Origin: Myxococcaceae bacterium
Lineage (GTDB): Bacteria > Myxococcota > Myxococcia > Myxococcales > Myxococcaceae
Reading direction: 5' to 3'
Assembly (NCBI GenBank): GCA_016793095.1
Contig: JAEUJQ010000071.1
Coordinates: forward strand, 182,350 to 246,349
DNA length: 64,000 nucleotides
Both the position numbers and the translations under genes were made by a program. The notes beneath the pieces were generated by a model. That model did no database searches. It had not been told where the DNA came from and saw only the letters and a program-made list of their open reading frames with translations. Positions 30,080-39,070 of the stretch are shown here, piece by piece. The stretch's first letter is position 1, and each line of letters starts with the position of its first letter.

Positions 30080-30241
30080 GCTCAGCCCGACGCAGGCAGT
30101 GACGAGAGTACCGGCCGCCGGTTCCTCCCCGGAGTCAGCGGCCGTCGCGTCTCTGCGGTCCTGGACCGTCGACTCGTGCTTGCCCGGCTCGCTGCCTCCG
30201 GACAAGCTGCGCCGCCTCATCAGCCCCCGGGAGGGAGACTC

Positions 30242-30724
30242 ATGCACCAGAAGCTCATGTTCGCCGTGTCGCTGTTCGTCGCCACCGTCGTGTTCGCCGG
30301 AGACCCCGAGTTGAAGCCAGCTCAGGAAGAGGGCAAGGAGCAGTTCGACGAGTCCGTCGGCAAGGCGCTCAAGTCGTTGAACGAGAAGTGCGGCACCAAG
30401 CTCACCGCCGTCAAGACCGACTTCCACAACTTCAAGCCCGAGGAGTGGTCGGGCATGGCGTTCTACTCGTGGTGCGATCCGGTCGTCGAAGCCATCACCA
30501 CGTTGTGCGATCGACCCGCCTACAAGAAGGCCATCGCCAAGAAGCTGACCGGCATTCAGTGCCTCTTCTCCGGCGTGAAGCCGGCCCAGAAGGACGACGG
30601 CAGCAACGAGGGAACGCTGCGCAACATGTCCTTCGAGAAGGGCCAGTTCATCTTCCGCATGTCGAAGGACTCGGCGAACGTCTCCGACAACGCGAAGGCG
30701 GTGATGGAGAAGGCGCTGAACTGA
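30242..30724 (+). CDS. Small exported protein of unknown function
   Basis: A 160-residue protein with a clear signal peptide (MHQKLMFAVSLFVATVVFAG). The mature part is helical, Lys-rich, and has four Cys (for example EKCGTK, WCDPV, TLCDR, IQCLF), possibly two disulfides. A GGGAGGGAG stretch precedes the ATG. It follows the OmpA-like gene by 162 bases on the same strand. No family can be named. Confidence 0.75.
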   Translation: MHQKLMFAVSLFVATVVFAGDPELKPAQEEGKEQFDESVGKALKSLNEKCGTKLTAVKTDFHNFKPEEWSGMAFYSWCDPVVEAITTLCDRPAYKKAIAKKLTGIQCLFSGVKPAQKDDGSNEGTLRNMSFEKGQFIFRMSKDSANVSDNAKAVMEKALN

Positions 30725-30833
30725 CGCGGCGAGCAGTCGGTGACGGGCCCGGGGCGGCTTCGCGTGAGGCGGGGTCGCCCCTCGCGCTGTGTGGTGTCTG
30801 GAGTGGCGCCACCTGGGCTATGGCTCGCCCGCC

Positions 30834-32675
<1,842 letters not shown>

Positions 32676-32690
32676 GCGCGACTGCGGCTG

Positions 32691-33452
32691 TCACCGGTGG
32701 GCGACGAAGAACTCGTAGGCGAAGAAGTCGGAGTACCGTCGGTACAGCTCCGGCTCCTGCGCGAGCTGCTCGAGCGTCGCGAGCGCGTCGGGGTCGCCTG
32801 CATGCGTCACCTCGAGCTCGGCGATGCGGCGCTCCATCGGCGTGTAGAAGTCGTCCCACCAGGCCTCGTCGGGCAGGGTGAAGTGCCCGTTGAGCGAGAA
32901 CCCCGTGCGGGCCAGCGCCGCGAGGACGTCGGCCACCCGGCCCATCGTCGGGTAGTCGGCCTCGAAGCCCGCGCGCACCTCGGGCGGCGCGCCTTCCTTC
33001 CGCCACACCGCGTCGGTGAACGCGACGGTGCCACCCGGTCGCAACAGCCCGTGGCAGACGCCGAGCGCGTTCTCGAGGCCCAGGTTGTAGAGCGCCCCCT
33101 CGGACCAGAGCAGGTCGAAGTGCCCGGCCGGAAGCCCGCTGCGCGCCATGTCACCGACCAGCGGCCTCACCCGCCCCTCGAGCCCGCGCGCCGCGACCGT
33201 GGTCCGCAGCCGCTCGATGCTCGGCGCGTGGCTGTCGAGCGCGGTGAGGTGCGCGCCAGGCAACAGCTCGGCGAGGTGCAGCGTCTGGCCTCCCACACCG
33301 CACCCGAGGTCCAGCACGCGTGGCTCGGTGGGCAGGTCGGCGCAGAGCTCGAGCGCCCGCTTCGCGCACGCGCGGTTGCCCGGGCCCTGTCGCGGCAGGT
33401 GCTCGTAGACCTCGAAGAAGACCTGCCAGAAGCGTGGCCCCGGGGTGCCCAT
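32691..33452 (-). CDS. SAM-dependent methyltransferase
   Basis: A 253-residue class-I methyltransferase. Motif I is VLDLGCGVGGQT (about residues 46-57), followed by the acidic TALDSHAPS and the motif FDLLWSEGALYNLG. The fold resembles the small-molecule methyltransferases of the UbiE/MetW group; the substrate cannot be predicted. It is convergent with ftsH (15-bp gap) and divergent from the secreted nuclease-fold gene. Confidence 0.88.
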   Translation of the reverse strand: MGTPGPRFWQVFFEVYEHLPRQGPGNRACAKRALELCADLPTEPRVLDLGCGVGGQTLHLAELLPGAHLTALDSHAPSIERLRTTVAARGLEGRVRPLVGDMARSGLPAGHFDLLWSEGALYNLGLENALGVCHGLLRPGGTVAFTDAVWRKEGAPPEVRAGFEADYPTMGRVADVLAALARTGFSLNGHFTLPDEAWWDDFYTPMERRIAELEVTHAGDPDALATLEQLAQEPELYRRYSDFFAYEFFVAHR

Positions 33453-33554
33453 GGCCCCATCTCACCATGGGGAGGCCCGCGACAGGTGAGCGCCGCCGTG
33501 GCAACCGCCCTTCGTGTCGTTGGCGGGCTACGCTGGCTCCCCAGCGAGGCCCTC

Positions 33555-34076
33555 ATGAGAGCGTTCTTCACGTCCGTCGTGCTGCTGTCAGTCGCCGCGT
33601 CCGCCGGTGAGAAGGTGCTGGTCGAGATGGAGGTCGTCGATGTCGTGCCGATGGAGGAAGGCCAGGCCGTGCTGCTCGCTCCTCGCAACGAGAAGACGGT
33701 GGTGCCCGTCTTCGTCGGCGAGTTCGAGGCGAACGCCATCAAGCTCAAGCTCGCCCGCCAGCAACCGCCACGACCGATGACGCACGACCTGCTCGACACC
33801 ACCATCAAGGCGCTGGGCGGCAAGGTGACCCGCATCGTCATCGACGACCTGAAGGGCGGCACCTTCCTCGGCAAGCTCACCCTCGAGCAGGGAGGGAAGA
33901 GCATCGAGCTCGACGCCCGCCCGTCGGACTGCATCGCGCTCGCGCTGAGGGCCGGCGCGCCCATCTTCGCCGCGAAGTCCGTGGTGGACCAGGCAGGCCT
34001 GCGTCCGCCCGAGGGAGAGCACCAGCCTCCGCGCCGGCAGAAGAAGCCCCAGCCCGGCTTGCCCGAGACGCTCTGA
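33555..34076 (+). CDS. Secreted bifunctional-nuclease (DUF151) domain protein
   Basis: A 173-residue protein with a signal peptide (MRAFFTSVVLLSVAASAG). Residues about 20-145 form a BFN/DUF151 domain: VEMEVVDVVPMEEGQAVLLAP, ARPSDCIALALRAGAPIF near the end. Family members are normally cytoplasmic, so export is unusual. The tail (HQPPRRQKKPQP..) is basic and Pro-rich. The 3' end lies in the first unit of the tandem repeat that runs through the intergenic region. Confidence 0.88.
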   Translation: MRAFFTSVVLLSVAASAGEKVLVEMEVVDVVPMEEGQAVLLAPRNEKTVVPVFVGEFEANAIKLKLARQQPPRPMTHDLLDTTIKALGGKVTRIVIDDLKGGTFLGKLTLEQGGKSIELDARPSDCIALALRAGAPIFAAKSVVDQAGLRPPEGEHQPPRRQKKPQPGLPETL

Positions 34077-34375
34077 CCCCAGCCACCCGTCAGGAGTCGC
34101 CTGCTCCGGCCGCAGCCCGCTTGCCCAAGACGCTCTGACCCCAGCCACTCGTCAGGAGTCGCCTGCTCCGGCCGCAGCGCGCTTGCCCGAGACGCTCTGA
34201 CCCCAGCCACTCGTCAGGAGTCGCCTGCTCCGGCCGCAGCGCGAGACACGCTGACACCAGCCTCCGTCAGGAGTTGCCTGCTCCCGCCGCAGCGCGCTTG
34301 CCCGAGACACGCGGACACCAGCCTCCGTCGGGAGTCGCCTCGCTCCGGCCGCAGCGCGCTGGCTCCGCACGTTCA
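34021..34375. repeat. Tandem repeat of ~62 bp derived from the end of the nuclease-fold gene
   Basis: Five to six degenerate units of 54-62 bp, each containing CCCCAGCC or CACCAGCC, CAGGAGTCGCC, CTCCGGCCGCAG and CTTGCCCGAGACGCTCTGA. The stop of the gene (34074-34076) recurs at 34136-34138 and 34198-34200 (period exactly 62), then shifts. The last ~55 coding bases (from 34021) are themselves homologous to the unit. No spacer pattern or associated genes, so this is not a CRISPR array. Confidence 0.88.
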
Positions 34376-34396
34376 ACCAGCGAAGCGGGAGTCAGG

Positions 34397-34415
34397 TGAA
34401 CGGACGCGCCGTTCA
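34397..34415. terminator. Hairpin in the 34.4-kb intergenic cluster
   Basis: TGAACGG (34397-34403) pairs with CCGTTCA (34409-34415) around a 5-base loop. It follows the repeat array downstream of the nuclease-fold gene and may end its transcript. Confidence 0.45.
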
Positions 34416-34455
34416 GCGAGTCGGAGGGCCGGCAGGAGGGGCTTCTCGCGGGAGC

Positions 34456-34485
34456 GCTGAGACGAACGCGCTCCGCGGTCTCAGC
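34456..34485. terminator. Hairpin in the 34.4-kb intergenic cluster
   Basis: GCTGAGAC (34456-34463) pairs with GTCTCAGC (34478-34485) over a 14-base loop. Placed between two convergent genes; function as a terminator is likely but there is no T-tract. Confidence 0.4.
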
Positions 34486-34505
34486 CCTGAAGCGCTCGAA
34501 GACGA

Positions 34506-34538
34506 CGGCCCGGGAGGAGACGTGCTCCGCCCGGGCCG
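34506..34538. terminator. Strong hairpin downstream of the Cys-rich lipoprotein gene
   Basis: CGGCCCGGG (34506-34514) pairs with CCCGGGCCG (34530-34538), and GGAG with CTCC inside after one A.G mismatch, giving 13 base pairs and a 5-base loop. It lies about 110 bases past the minus-strand stop at 34649, a plausible terminator for that transcript. Confidence 0.5.
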
Positions 34539-34562
34539 CGATGTTCAACGATGACTCAGCGC

Positions 34563-34716
34563 GCTCAGCGACCCAGGCCGTCCTGACACGTCTGGCCGGC
34601 GCGCAGACGACGCCGCCCGCCGCGATGTCGACGACGACTCCCCTGCGCTCAGCGACACAGGCCGTTCTGGCACGTCTGGCCCGGCGCGCAGACGACGCCG
34701 CCGCAGGCCGCGACGC
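34563..34716. repeat. Duplicated 3' end of the Cys-rich lipoprotein gene
   Basis: The last ~70 coding bases of the minus-strand gene (34649-34716, core AGCGACACAGGCCGTTCTGG on the + strand) recur at about 34563-34632 (AGCGACCCAGGCCGTCCTGA), offset 84 bases. The copy lies beyond the stop codon and is decaying. Confidence 0.8.
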
Positions 34717-36829
34717 ACACGCCGTTCTGGCACGTCTGGCCCTGGCCGCACGCGAGCATCGCGTTGCACTGCACGACGCCCGCGTCCACCACGTTGCCGG
34801 GGCACGGAGGGAAGGTGCAGTTGGGGCCGGTGCGGGTGACGTACGTGCCGTTCGGGCACATCATCGCGTCTGCCGGGCACGCCATGCCACCGTCGATGGG
34901 CGGGCTCACGCACATGCCGTTGACGCAGGTCTGGCCAGCGCCGCACGTCTGCGAGTTGCACGCGACGCCCGCGTCCACCACGCCCGAGCCGCACGGCGGG
35001 AAGGAGCAGTTGGGGCCGGTGCGCGTCACGTACGTGCCGTCGGGGCACATCATCGCGTCAGCGGGGCAGGCGATGCCGCCGTCGAGCGGCTGGCTCACGC
35101 ACATGCCGTTGAGGCAGGTCTGGCCGCCGGGGCAGACGGTGCCATTCGCGCAGGTGACGGGCGCGGTGCAGCGGCCGGCAAGGCACACCTGGTTCGGCCC
35201 ACAGTTCGCGTCGCTCATGCAGGCGCCCGTCGAGGTGCAGACGCCGTTGATGCACGCGAGTCCAGCAGGGCACGGACGCATCGGGTCGCACTGCGCCGAG
35301 TTCACGCACTGGCCGGCGATGCAGAAGGCGCCCAGCGGGCACTGGCTGTCGCTCGTGCAGCCGGTCGGGTTGGGCACGCACAGCGCCCGCGACGGATCGC
35401 AGGTGGTGCCGGGTGGGCAGGTGACTCCGTTGGCTCCGCAGCCCGTCGAGATGCACGCGCCGTTCACGCACTGCGCGCCCTGGCTGCAGTCCCGCGAGGT
35501 GACGCACGTGGGCGGAGGGCGGCACAGCGCCGTCGCCGGGTCGCACACCTGGCCCTGCGGGCACGGCACGTTCATGCAGCCGCCGATGCACTGGCCGTTC
35601 ACGCAGGCGAGGCCGGGCGGGCACGCCACCACCGTTCCGGGGCACGGCGCGAAGTCGCAGTTCGGGCCGACGCGGCCCACGGAGCTGCCGTTCGGGCACT
35701 GGCGAACGTCGGCCGGGCACACCGTGCCGCCGCAGGGAGGGAAGCTGCAGTTGGGGCCGGTGCGGGTGACGGTGCTGCCGTCGGGGCACACCATCGCGTC
35801 AGCCGGGCACGCCATCGGCACCGGGCCGCAGGGGGGCGGCGGCAGCGGCACGCACACGCCGTTGGGGCTGCAGACCAGCCCCTGCGGACAGGGGCGCATC
35901 GCGCTGCACTGGGCCACGCAAGCCCCGTTCACGCAGAGCGCGCCGCCCGGGCACACGGTGTTCGCGCCGCACTGAGGAGGCGGGGTCGCGCACCGGCCCG
36001 TCGCCGCGTCGCACCGCTGCCCCTGGGGACAGTCGGCGTCCGCGCGGCAGCCGTTCACCACGCACACGTTGTTCTGGCACGTCTGGCCGGCGGGGCAGCC
36101 CTGCACGATGCCGCAGCCGGTCGCGCACACGCCGTTGACGCACGCCGAGCCGGGAGGACAGTTCGCGCACGTCGGCGGTCGCGGCTGGCACGTGCCGGGG
36201 CAGTTCAGCGCGCCCGCGCACGGCACCTGCACGCAGAGCGAGGACGCGGGGCAGTCGGCGTCCGCGCGGCACTGGTTGTTCGCTGGACGGCACCGGCCGT
36301 TGCGGCACACCTGGCTCGAGTGACACTGCGAGTTCGACTGACAGGGCCTGCGCCGCAGCGGCTGGAAGCTGGTGAAGCCGTCGATGGTGAACGTCGCCCG
36401 GCCCTGCGCGTCGACGGTGACGGCCGACGGCGGCAGCTCGAACCGGGTGCCGTCCGCCTCGCGCACCAGCACGGAGATCTCGTCGCCAGACTCGCTCAGC
36501 GACAGAGGCAGGGTCATGCGTGCCGGCTTCGAGAAGCGCGTGCCAGCCGGGCCCCAGGTGGCGACGGGCCCCGCGGCGGTGTCTTCGTCGAGCAGGCTGT
36601 CGAGGCCCACCTCGAGGGTGATGACGGTGTCTCCAGCGAGGGCTCCAGCGGGGACCTCGAGCGTCGTGCCCGCCAGCAGCGCGCTGTCCTTCTCGGACAC
36701 GGCGATGGTCTTCCCATCAGCGGCGGTGACGCTCTCGCTCTTCACGTACCGCGAGCCGACGTTCTGCGTTCCACAGGCAGCGAGCAGGAGCAGACAACAA
36801 CAACAGCCGACGAGCTTCGACGAGGTCAT
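34649..36829 (-). CDS. Large Cys-rich lipoprotein with ZU5-like domain and CPxGxxCxNGxC repeats
   Basis: A 726-residue lipoprotein. The leader is remarkable for four consecutive Cys before LLLLAAC (lipid Cys19). Residues about 45-135 resemble a ZU5 domain (LEVPAGALAGDTVITLEV, then GPAGTRFSKPARMTLP). From about 165 to the end are some fifteen to twenty Cys-rich modules of the form CPxGQxCxNGVC, several followed by CPADAMMCPDGTYVTRTGPNC. These resemble eukaryotic-style EGF/Dickkopf-like disulfide repeats on myxobacterial surface proteins. The gene is preceded by the same palindromic element as the ECF sigma operon upstream, which suggests it is a target of that factor. Confidence 0.9.
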   Translation of the reverse strand: MTSSKLVGCCCCLLLLAACGTQNVGSRYVKSESVTAADGKTIAVSEKDSALLAGTTLEVPAGALAGDTVITLEVGLDSLLDEDTAAGPVATWGPAGTRFSKPARMTLPLSLSESGDEISVLVREADGTRFELPPSAVTVDAQGRATFTIDGFTSFQPLRRRPCQSNSQCHSSQVCRNGRCRPANNQCRADADCPASSLCVQVPCAGALNCPGTCQPRPPTCANCPPGSACVNGVCATGCGIVQGCPAGQTCQNNVCVVNGCRADADCPQGQRCDAATGRCATPPPQCGANTVCPGGALCVNGACVAQCSAMRPCPQGLVCSPNGVCVPLPPPPCGPVPMACPADAMVCPDGSTVTRTGPNCSFPPCGGTVCPADVRQCPNGSSVGRVGPNCDFAPCPGTVVACPPGLACVNGQCIGGCMNVPCPQGQVCDPATALCRPPPTCVTSRDCSQGAQCVNGACISTGCGANGVTCPPGTTCDPSRALCVPNPTGCTSDSQCPLGAFCIAGQCVNSAQCDPMRPCPAGLACINGVCTSTGACMSDANCGPNQVCLAGRCTAPVTCANGTVCPGGQTCLNGMCVSQPLDGGIACPADAMMCPDGTYVTRTGPNCSFPPCGSGVVDAGVACNSQTCGAGQTCVNGMCVSPPIDGGMACPADAMMCPNGTYVTRTGPNCTFPPCPGNVVDAGVVQCNAMLACGQGQTCQNGVCVAACGGVVCAPGQTCQNGLCR

Positions 36830-36854
36830 GTGTGGGTCTCCCTGAAACGGCGTA

Positions 36855-36893
36855 CGCAGATGAATGTCTTCACCCTCGAAGGACGTTCATCGG
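36855..36893 (-). promoter_or_regulatory. 39-bp palindromic element upstream of the Cys-rich lipoprotein gene
   Basis: On the + strand, arms GATGAATGTCT (36859-36869) and GGACGTTCATC (36881-36891) form an inverted repeat with an 11-base spacer, 22 bp centre to centre. 35 of 39 bases are identical to the element at 38448-38486. Read on the minus strand it offers TGAAC, like an ECF -35 box, 26 bases upstream of the ATG at 36829. Confidence 0.78.
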
Positions 36894-36906
36894 CGCGAAA
36901 GCGGCG

Positions 36907-37854
36907 TCACTTCGCGCAGTTGGCGGCGAAGGACGGCGGACGTGAGAGGCTGGCGGCGAGCGCGCAGGCCTCTTCGAGCAGCCCCTGTGCGTGCAGCGCC
37001 GAGGCCTTCACCGCCCGCACCTCGTCCGCGCGCTCGCTCCACGGGAAGCGCGAGAGGAAGGCGTCGGCGCGCCGCACGGCCTCGGGCCACTGCGCGAGCG
37101 CGACCGTCGCCTCGAGGGCCGAGAGCGCGCGCTCGGGGCCCAGCGTGCCGCCGGGGAAGCGGGCGTCACCCTCGTCGAAGGAGCTCAACGCGCGGGCTGG
37201 CTGCTTCTGGTGGCGCAGCTCGAGCTCACCCCGCTTGAGCAGCGCGGCCTCGGCCTTGAGCGAGCGCGAGCCTGCCACCACGCTGAGCGCGCGGCTCGCG
37301 TCGTCCCACCGCTGCTCGACGGTCGCGCGCTCGGCGTCGGCGTCGGCCCGCAGCACCGGCGCGTCGGCGCTCTCGAGCGACCGCAGGCGCTCCACGTCAG
37401 CGGAGCCCACGCCCCCGCGGGCGACCCGCCGTTCGCCGTCGATGACGAGCACGCCCTCGACGGGGGTAATCGACACCTGCTCGCCGGCGACCTCGAGGGC
37501 CGCGATGGCCGAGTCCACCACCACGGTGCGAGCACCAGCCTTCACCGTCACGGGGGTCTGCCACGCGCTCACCACGAGGCGACCGGAGCGCAGCGTCAGC
37601 GTCGCGCCCTCGCGCTCGAGGCGCGCCGAGGAGCTGACGTACGCGAAGCCCTCGTGCTGCACCTCGAGCGACTCCTCGCGGGGCCAGAGCACGAGCGCCA
37701 CCGCCGCGGCAGCCGCACACCCGGCGAGCGCGAGGACGAGGGTCGCCCGCGGGCGACGAGGCGCCTGCATGGCGCGCCACACCCGCTCCCTGGCCGCCGG
37801 GTGGGGCGCCTCGGTGGCTGCGCGGTACTCGGAACGCCAGTCATGGCTGCTCAT
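36907..37854 (-). CDS. FecR-like membrane anti-sigma factor
   Basis: A 315-residue protein: a short N-terminal cytoplasmic segment with helical residues 5-30, one membrane segment (about 38-58, LVLALAGCAAAAAVALVLW), then a FecR-like periplasmic domain (about 60-145, LEREGATLTLRSGRLVVSAW). The C-terminal ~130 residues are helical and TPR-like. This is the layout of an ECF-type anti-sigma/sensor. It overlaps the sigma gene by four bases (37851-37854, ATGA), so the pair is translationally coupled. The periplasmic part should sense the signal. Confidence 0.85.
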   Translation of the reverse strand: MSSHDWRSEYRAATEAPHPAARERVWRAMQAPRRPRATLVLALAGCAAAAAVALVLWPREESLEVQHEGFAYVSSSARLEREGATLTLRSGRLVVSAWQTPVTVKAGARTVVVDSAIAALEVAGEQVSITPVEGVLVIDGERRVARGGVGSADVERLRSLESADAPVLRADADAERATVEQRWDDASRALSVVAGSRSLKAEAALLKRGELELRHQKQPARALSSFDEGDARFPGGTLGPERALSALEATVALAQWPEAVRRADAFLSRFPWSERADEVRAVKASALHAQGLLEEACALAASLSRPPSFAANCAK

Positions 37855-38438
37855 GGCTCGACTCCCAGCTCGCGGGCGAGCGCCTGGAACTCGCGCCGCG
37901 CGTAGAACAGACGGGTGCGCACGGTCTCGACACGGGCTCCGGTGAGCTCGGCGATCTGCTCGTGCGTGAGGCCTTCAATCTCGAAGAGGGCGAACGCCTC
38001 GCGCTTCTCGCGTGAGAGCCGCCGGAGGATGCGCTCGACGCTGCGCAGCGTGTGGCGCGCCTCGAGCCGCCCGTCGATGGTGTCCTCGCCCGGCTCGGCG
38101 CGGCCGAAGAGCCCCGCGAAGACGTCGCGCACCCGCCGCCGACGCAGCCGCGCGGACACCACGTTCGCGACGATGCGGTAGAGCCAGGTGGTGAACCGGC
38201 CCCAGGTGAAGGTGGGGAGCTGCTGCCAGGCGACCTGAAACGACTCCTGCACTGCGTCTTCGACGTCGGCCTCCGGCAGGCCCAGGCGACGCGCCGTGCG
38301 CCAGGCGAACTCGAAGTGCTCGTCGTAGAGCGAGCGCCAGGCCGCCTCATCCCCCGCGCGGCAGCGCTCGACGAGCGCCCCCGGCCCTGCCAGTTCAGCA
38401 GGAAGGTCGAGGGGTTGTGAGGTGTGCGCGGCCAGCAT
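37851..38438 (-). CDS. ECF RNA polymerase sigma factor
   Basis: A 195-residue sigma factor. Region 2 covers about residues 20-95 (LYDEHFEFAWRTARRLGLPEADVEDAVQESFQVAW), region 4 about 130-185 (LSREKREAFALFEIEGLTHEQIAELTGARVETVRTRL). I chose ATG 38438 because the palindromic element at 38448-38486 occupies the upstream part of the longer open frame; a start upstream would place the promoter inside the gene. This leaves a very short leader, so an internal start is possible. Autoregulation through that element is likely. Confidence 0.9.
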   Translation of the reverse strand: MLAAHTSQPLDLPAELAGPGALVERCRAGDEAAWRSLYDEHFEFAWRTARRLGLPEADVEDAVQESFQVAWQQLPTFTWGRFTTWLYRIVANVVSARLRRRRVRDVFAGLFGRAEPGEDTIDGRLEARHTLRSVERILRRLSREKREAFALFEIEGLTHEQIAELTGARVETVRTRLFYARREFQALARELGVEP

Positions 38439-38447
38439 GGGGTCGTC

Positions 38448-38486
38448 CGCAGATGAATGTCCTGACCCTCGCCGGACGTTCATCGG
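38448..38486. promoter_or_regulatory. 39-bp palindromic element between the ECF operon and the SurA-like operon
   Basis: On the + strand, arms GATGAATGTCC (38452-38462) and GGACGTTCATC (38474-38484) match at 10 of 11 positions as an inverted repeat with an 11-base spacer. It lies 10 bases from the sigma start on one side and 69 bases from the SurA-like start at 38555 on the other. Its twin is at 36855-36893. It may be an ECF promoter, a dimer-binding operator, or both. Confidence 0.78.
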
Positions 38487-38554
38487 TCCGCCCTTTCTCG
38501 TTCCGCCACGCCCGCGACCGCCTCGATTGAGAAGCATGCCAGTATCCGCGCCCC

Positions 38555-39070
38555 ATGCGTGTCCTTCCGTCGGTCGTCGCCCCTCTCGTCGCGCTCGCCG
38601 CGAGCGCCCAACCGGTGCTGGTCGACCGCATCGCCGCGGTCGTCGACGGAGAGCCGGTCTTCCAGTCGGACGTGGAGCGCCGGGCCAGCCGCGATGACCC
38701 CGACGCGAAGGCTCCGCAGCAGCGGCTGCGCGCGCTCGCCCGAGCGCGGCTCGACCTCATCGACGCGAAGCTCATCGCGAAGGACTTCCGCGTCACGCCG
38801 ACCGACGCCGAGATCGACGCGGCCATCGACGGCGTGGCGAAGGGCGCGAAGCTCGACCGCGCTGCGCTCGAGGCGGCGGTCACGCGTCACGGCATGTCGC
38901 TGGCCGAGTACCGGGAGGTGCTGCGGTCGCAGCTGCTCGAGCTGCGCTGGCTGATGACGCGCTCGAAAGAGCGCAGCGTGTCCATCTCGTCCGACGCTGA
39001 ACGAGAGGCGCTCCGCACCAGCCTGGTGGTCGAGCTGCGCAAGCGCGCCGTCATCGAGGTGTTCGAATGA
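38555..39070 (+). CDS. SurA-N-like periplasmic chaperone without PPIase domain
   Basis: A 171-residue exported protein (leader ending ALAASAQ). The mature part matches the N-terminal chaperone region of SurA/PpiD (LVDRIAAVVDGEPVFQSDVERR) and continues as helices with the typical EYREVLRSQLLELRWL segment. The rotamase (parvulin) domain is absent, so it can hold but not isomerise substrates. It overlaps the next gene by four bases (ATGA at 39067-39070), a SurA-BamA type pairing. It is divergent from the ECF operon. Confidence 0.85.
   Translation: MRVLPSVVAPLVALAASAQPVLVDRIAAVVDGEPVFQSDVERRASRDDPDAKAPQQRLRALARARLDLIDAKLIAKDFRVTPTDAEIDAAIDGVAKGAKLDRAALEAAVTRHGMSLAEYREVLRSQLLELRWLMTRSKERSVSISSDAEREALRTSLVVELRKRAVIEVFE

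Noticed and set aside
34021..34375. CRISPR-like array
   Set aside because: Units are contiguous and degenerate with no spacers, and no cas genes are near.
34541..37945. A 1134-codon open frame on the plus strand
   Set aside because: It is antisense to the Cys-rich lipoprotein and anti-sigma genes, rich in Arg/Ala/His, and only reflects high GC; the minus-strand genes have clear domains and signals.
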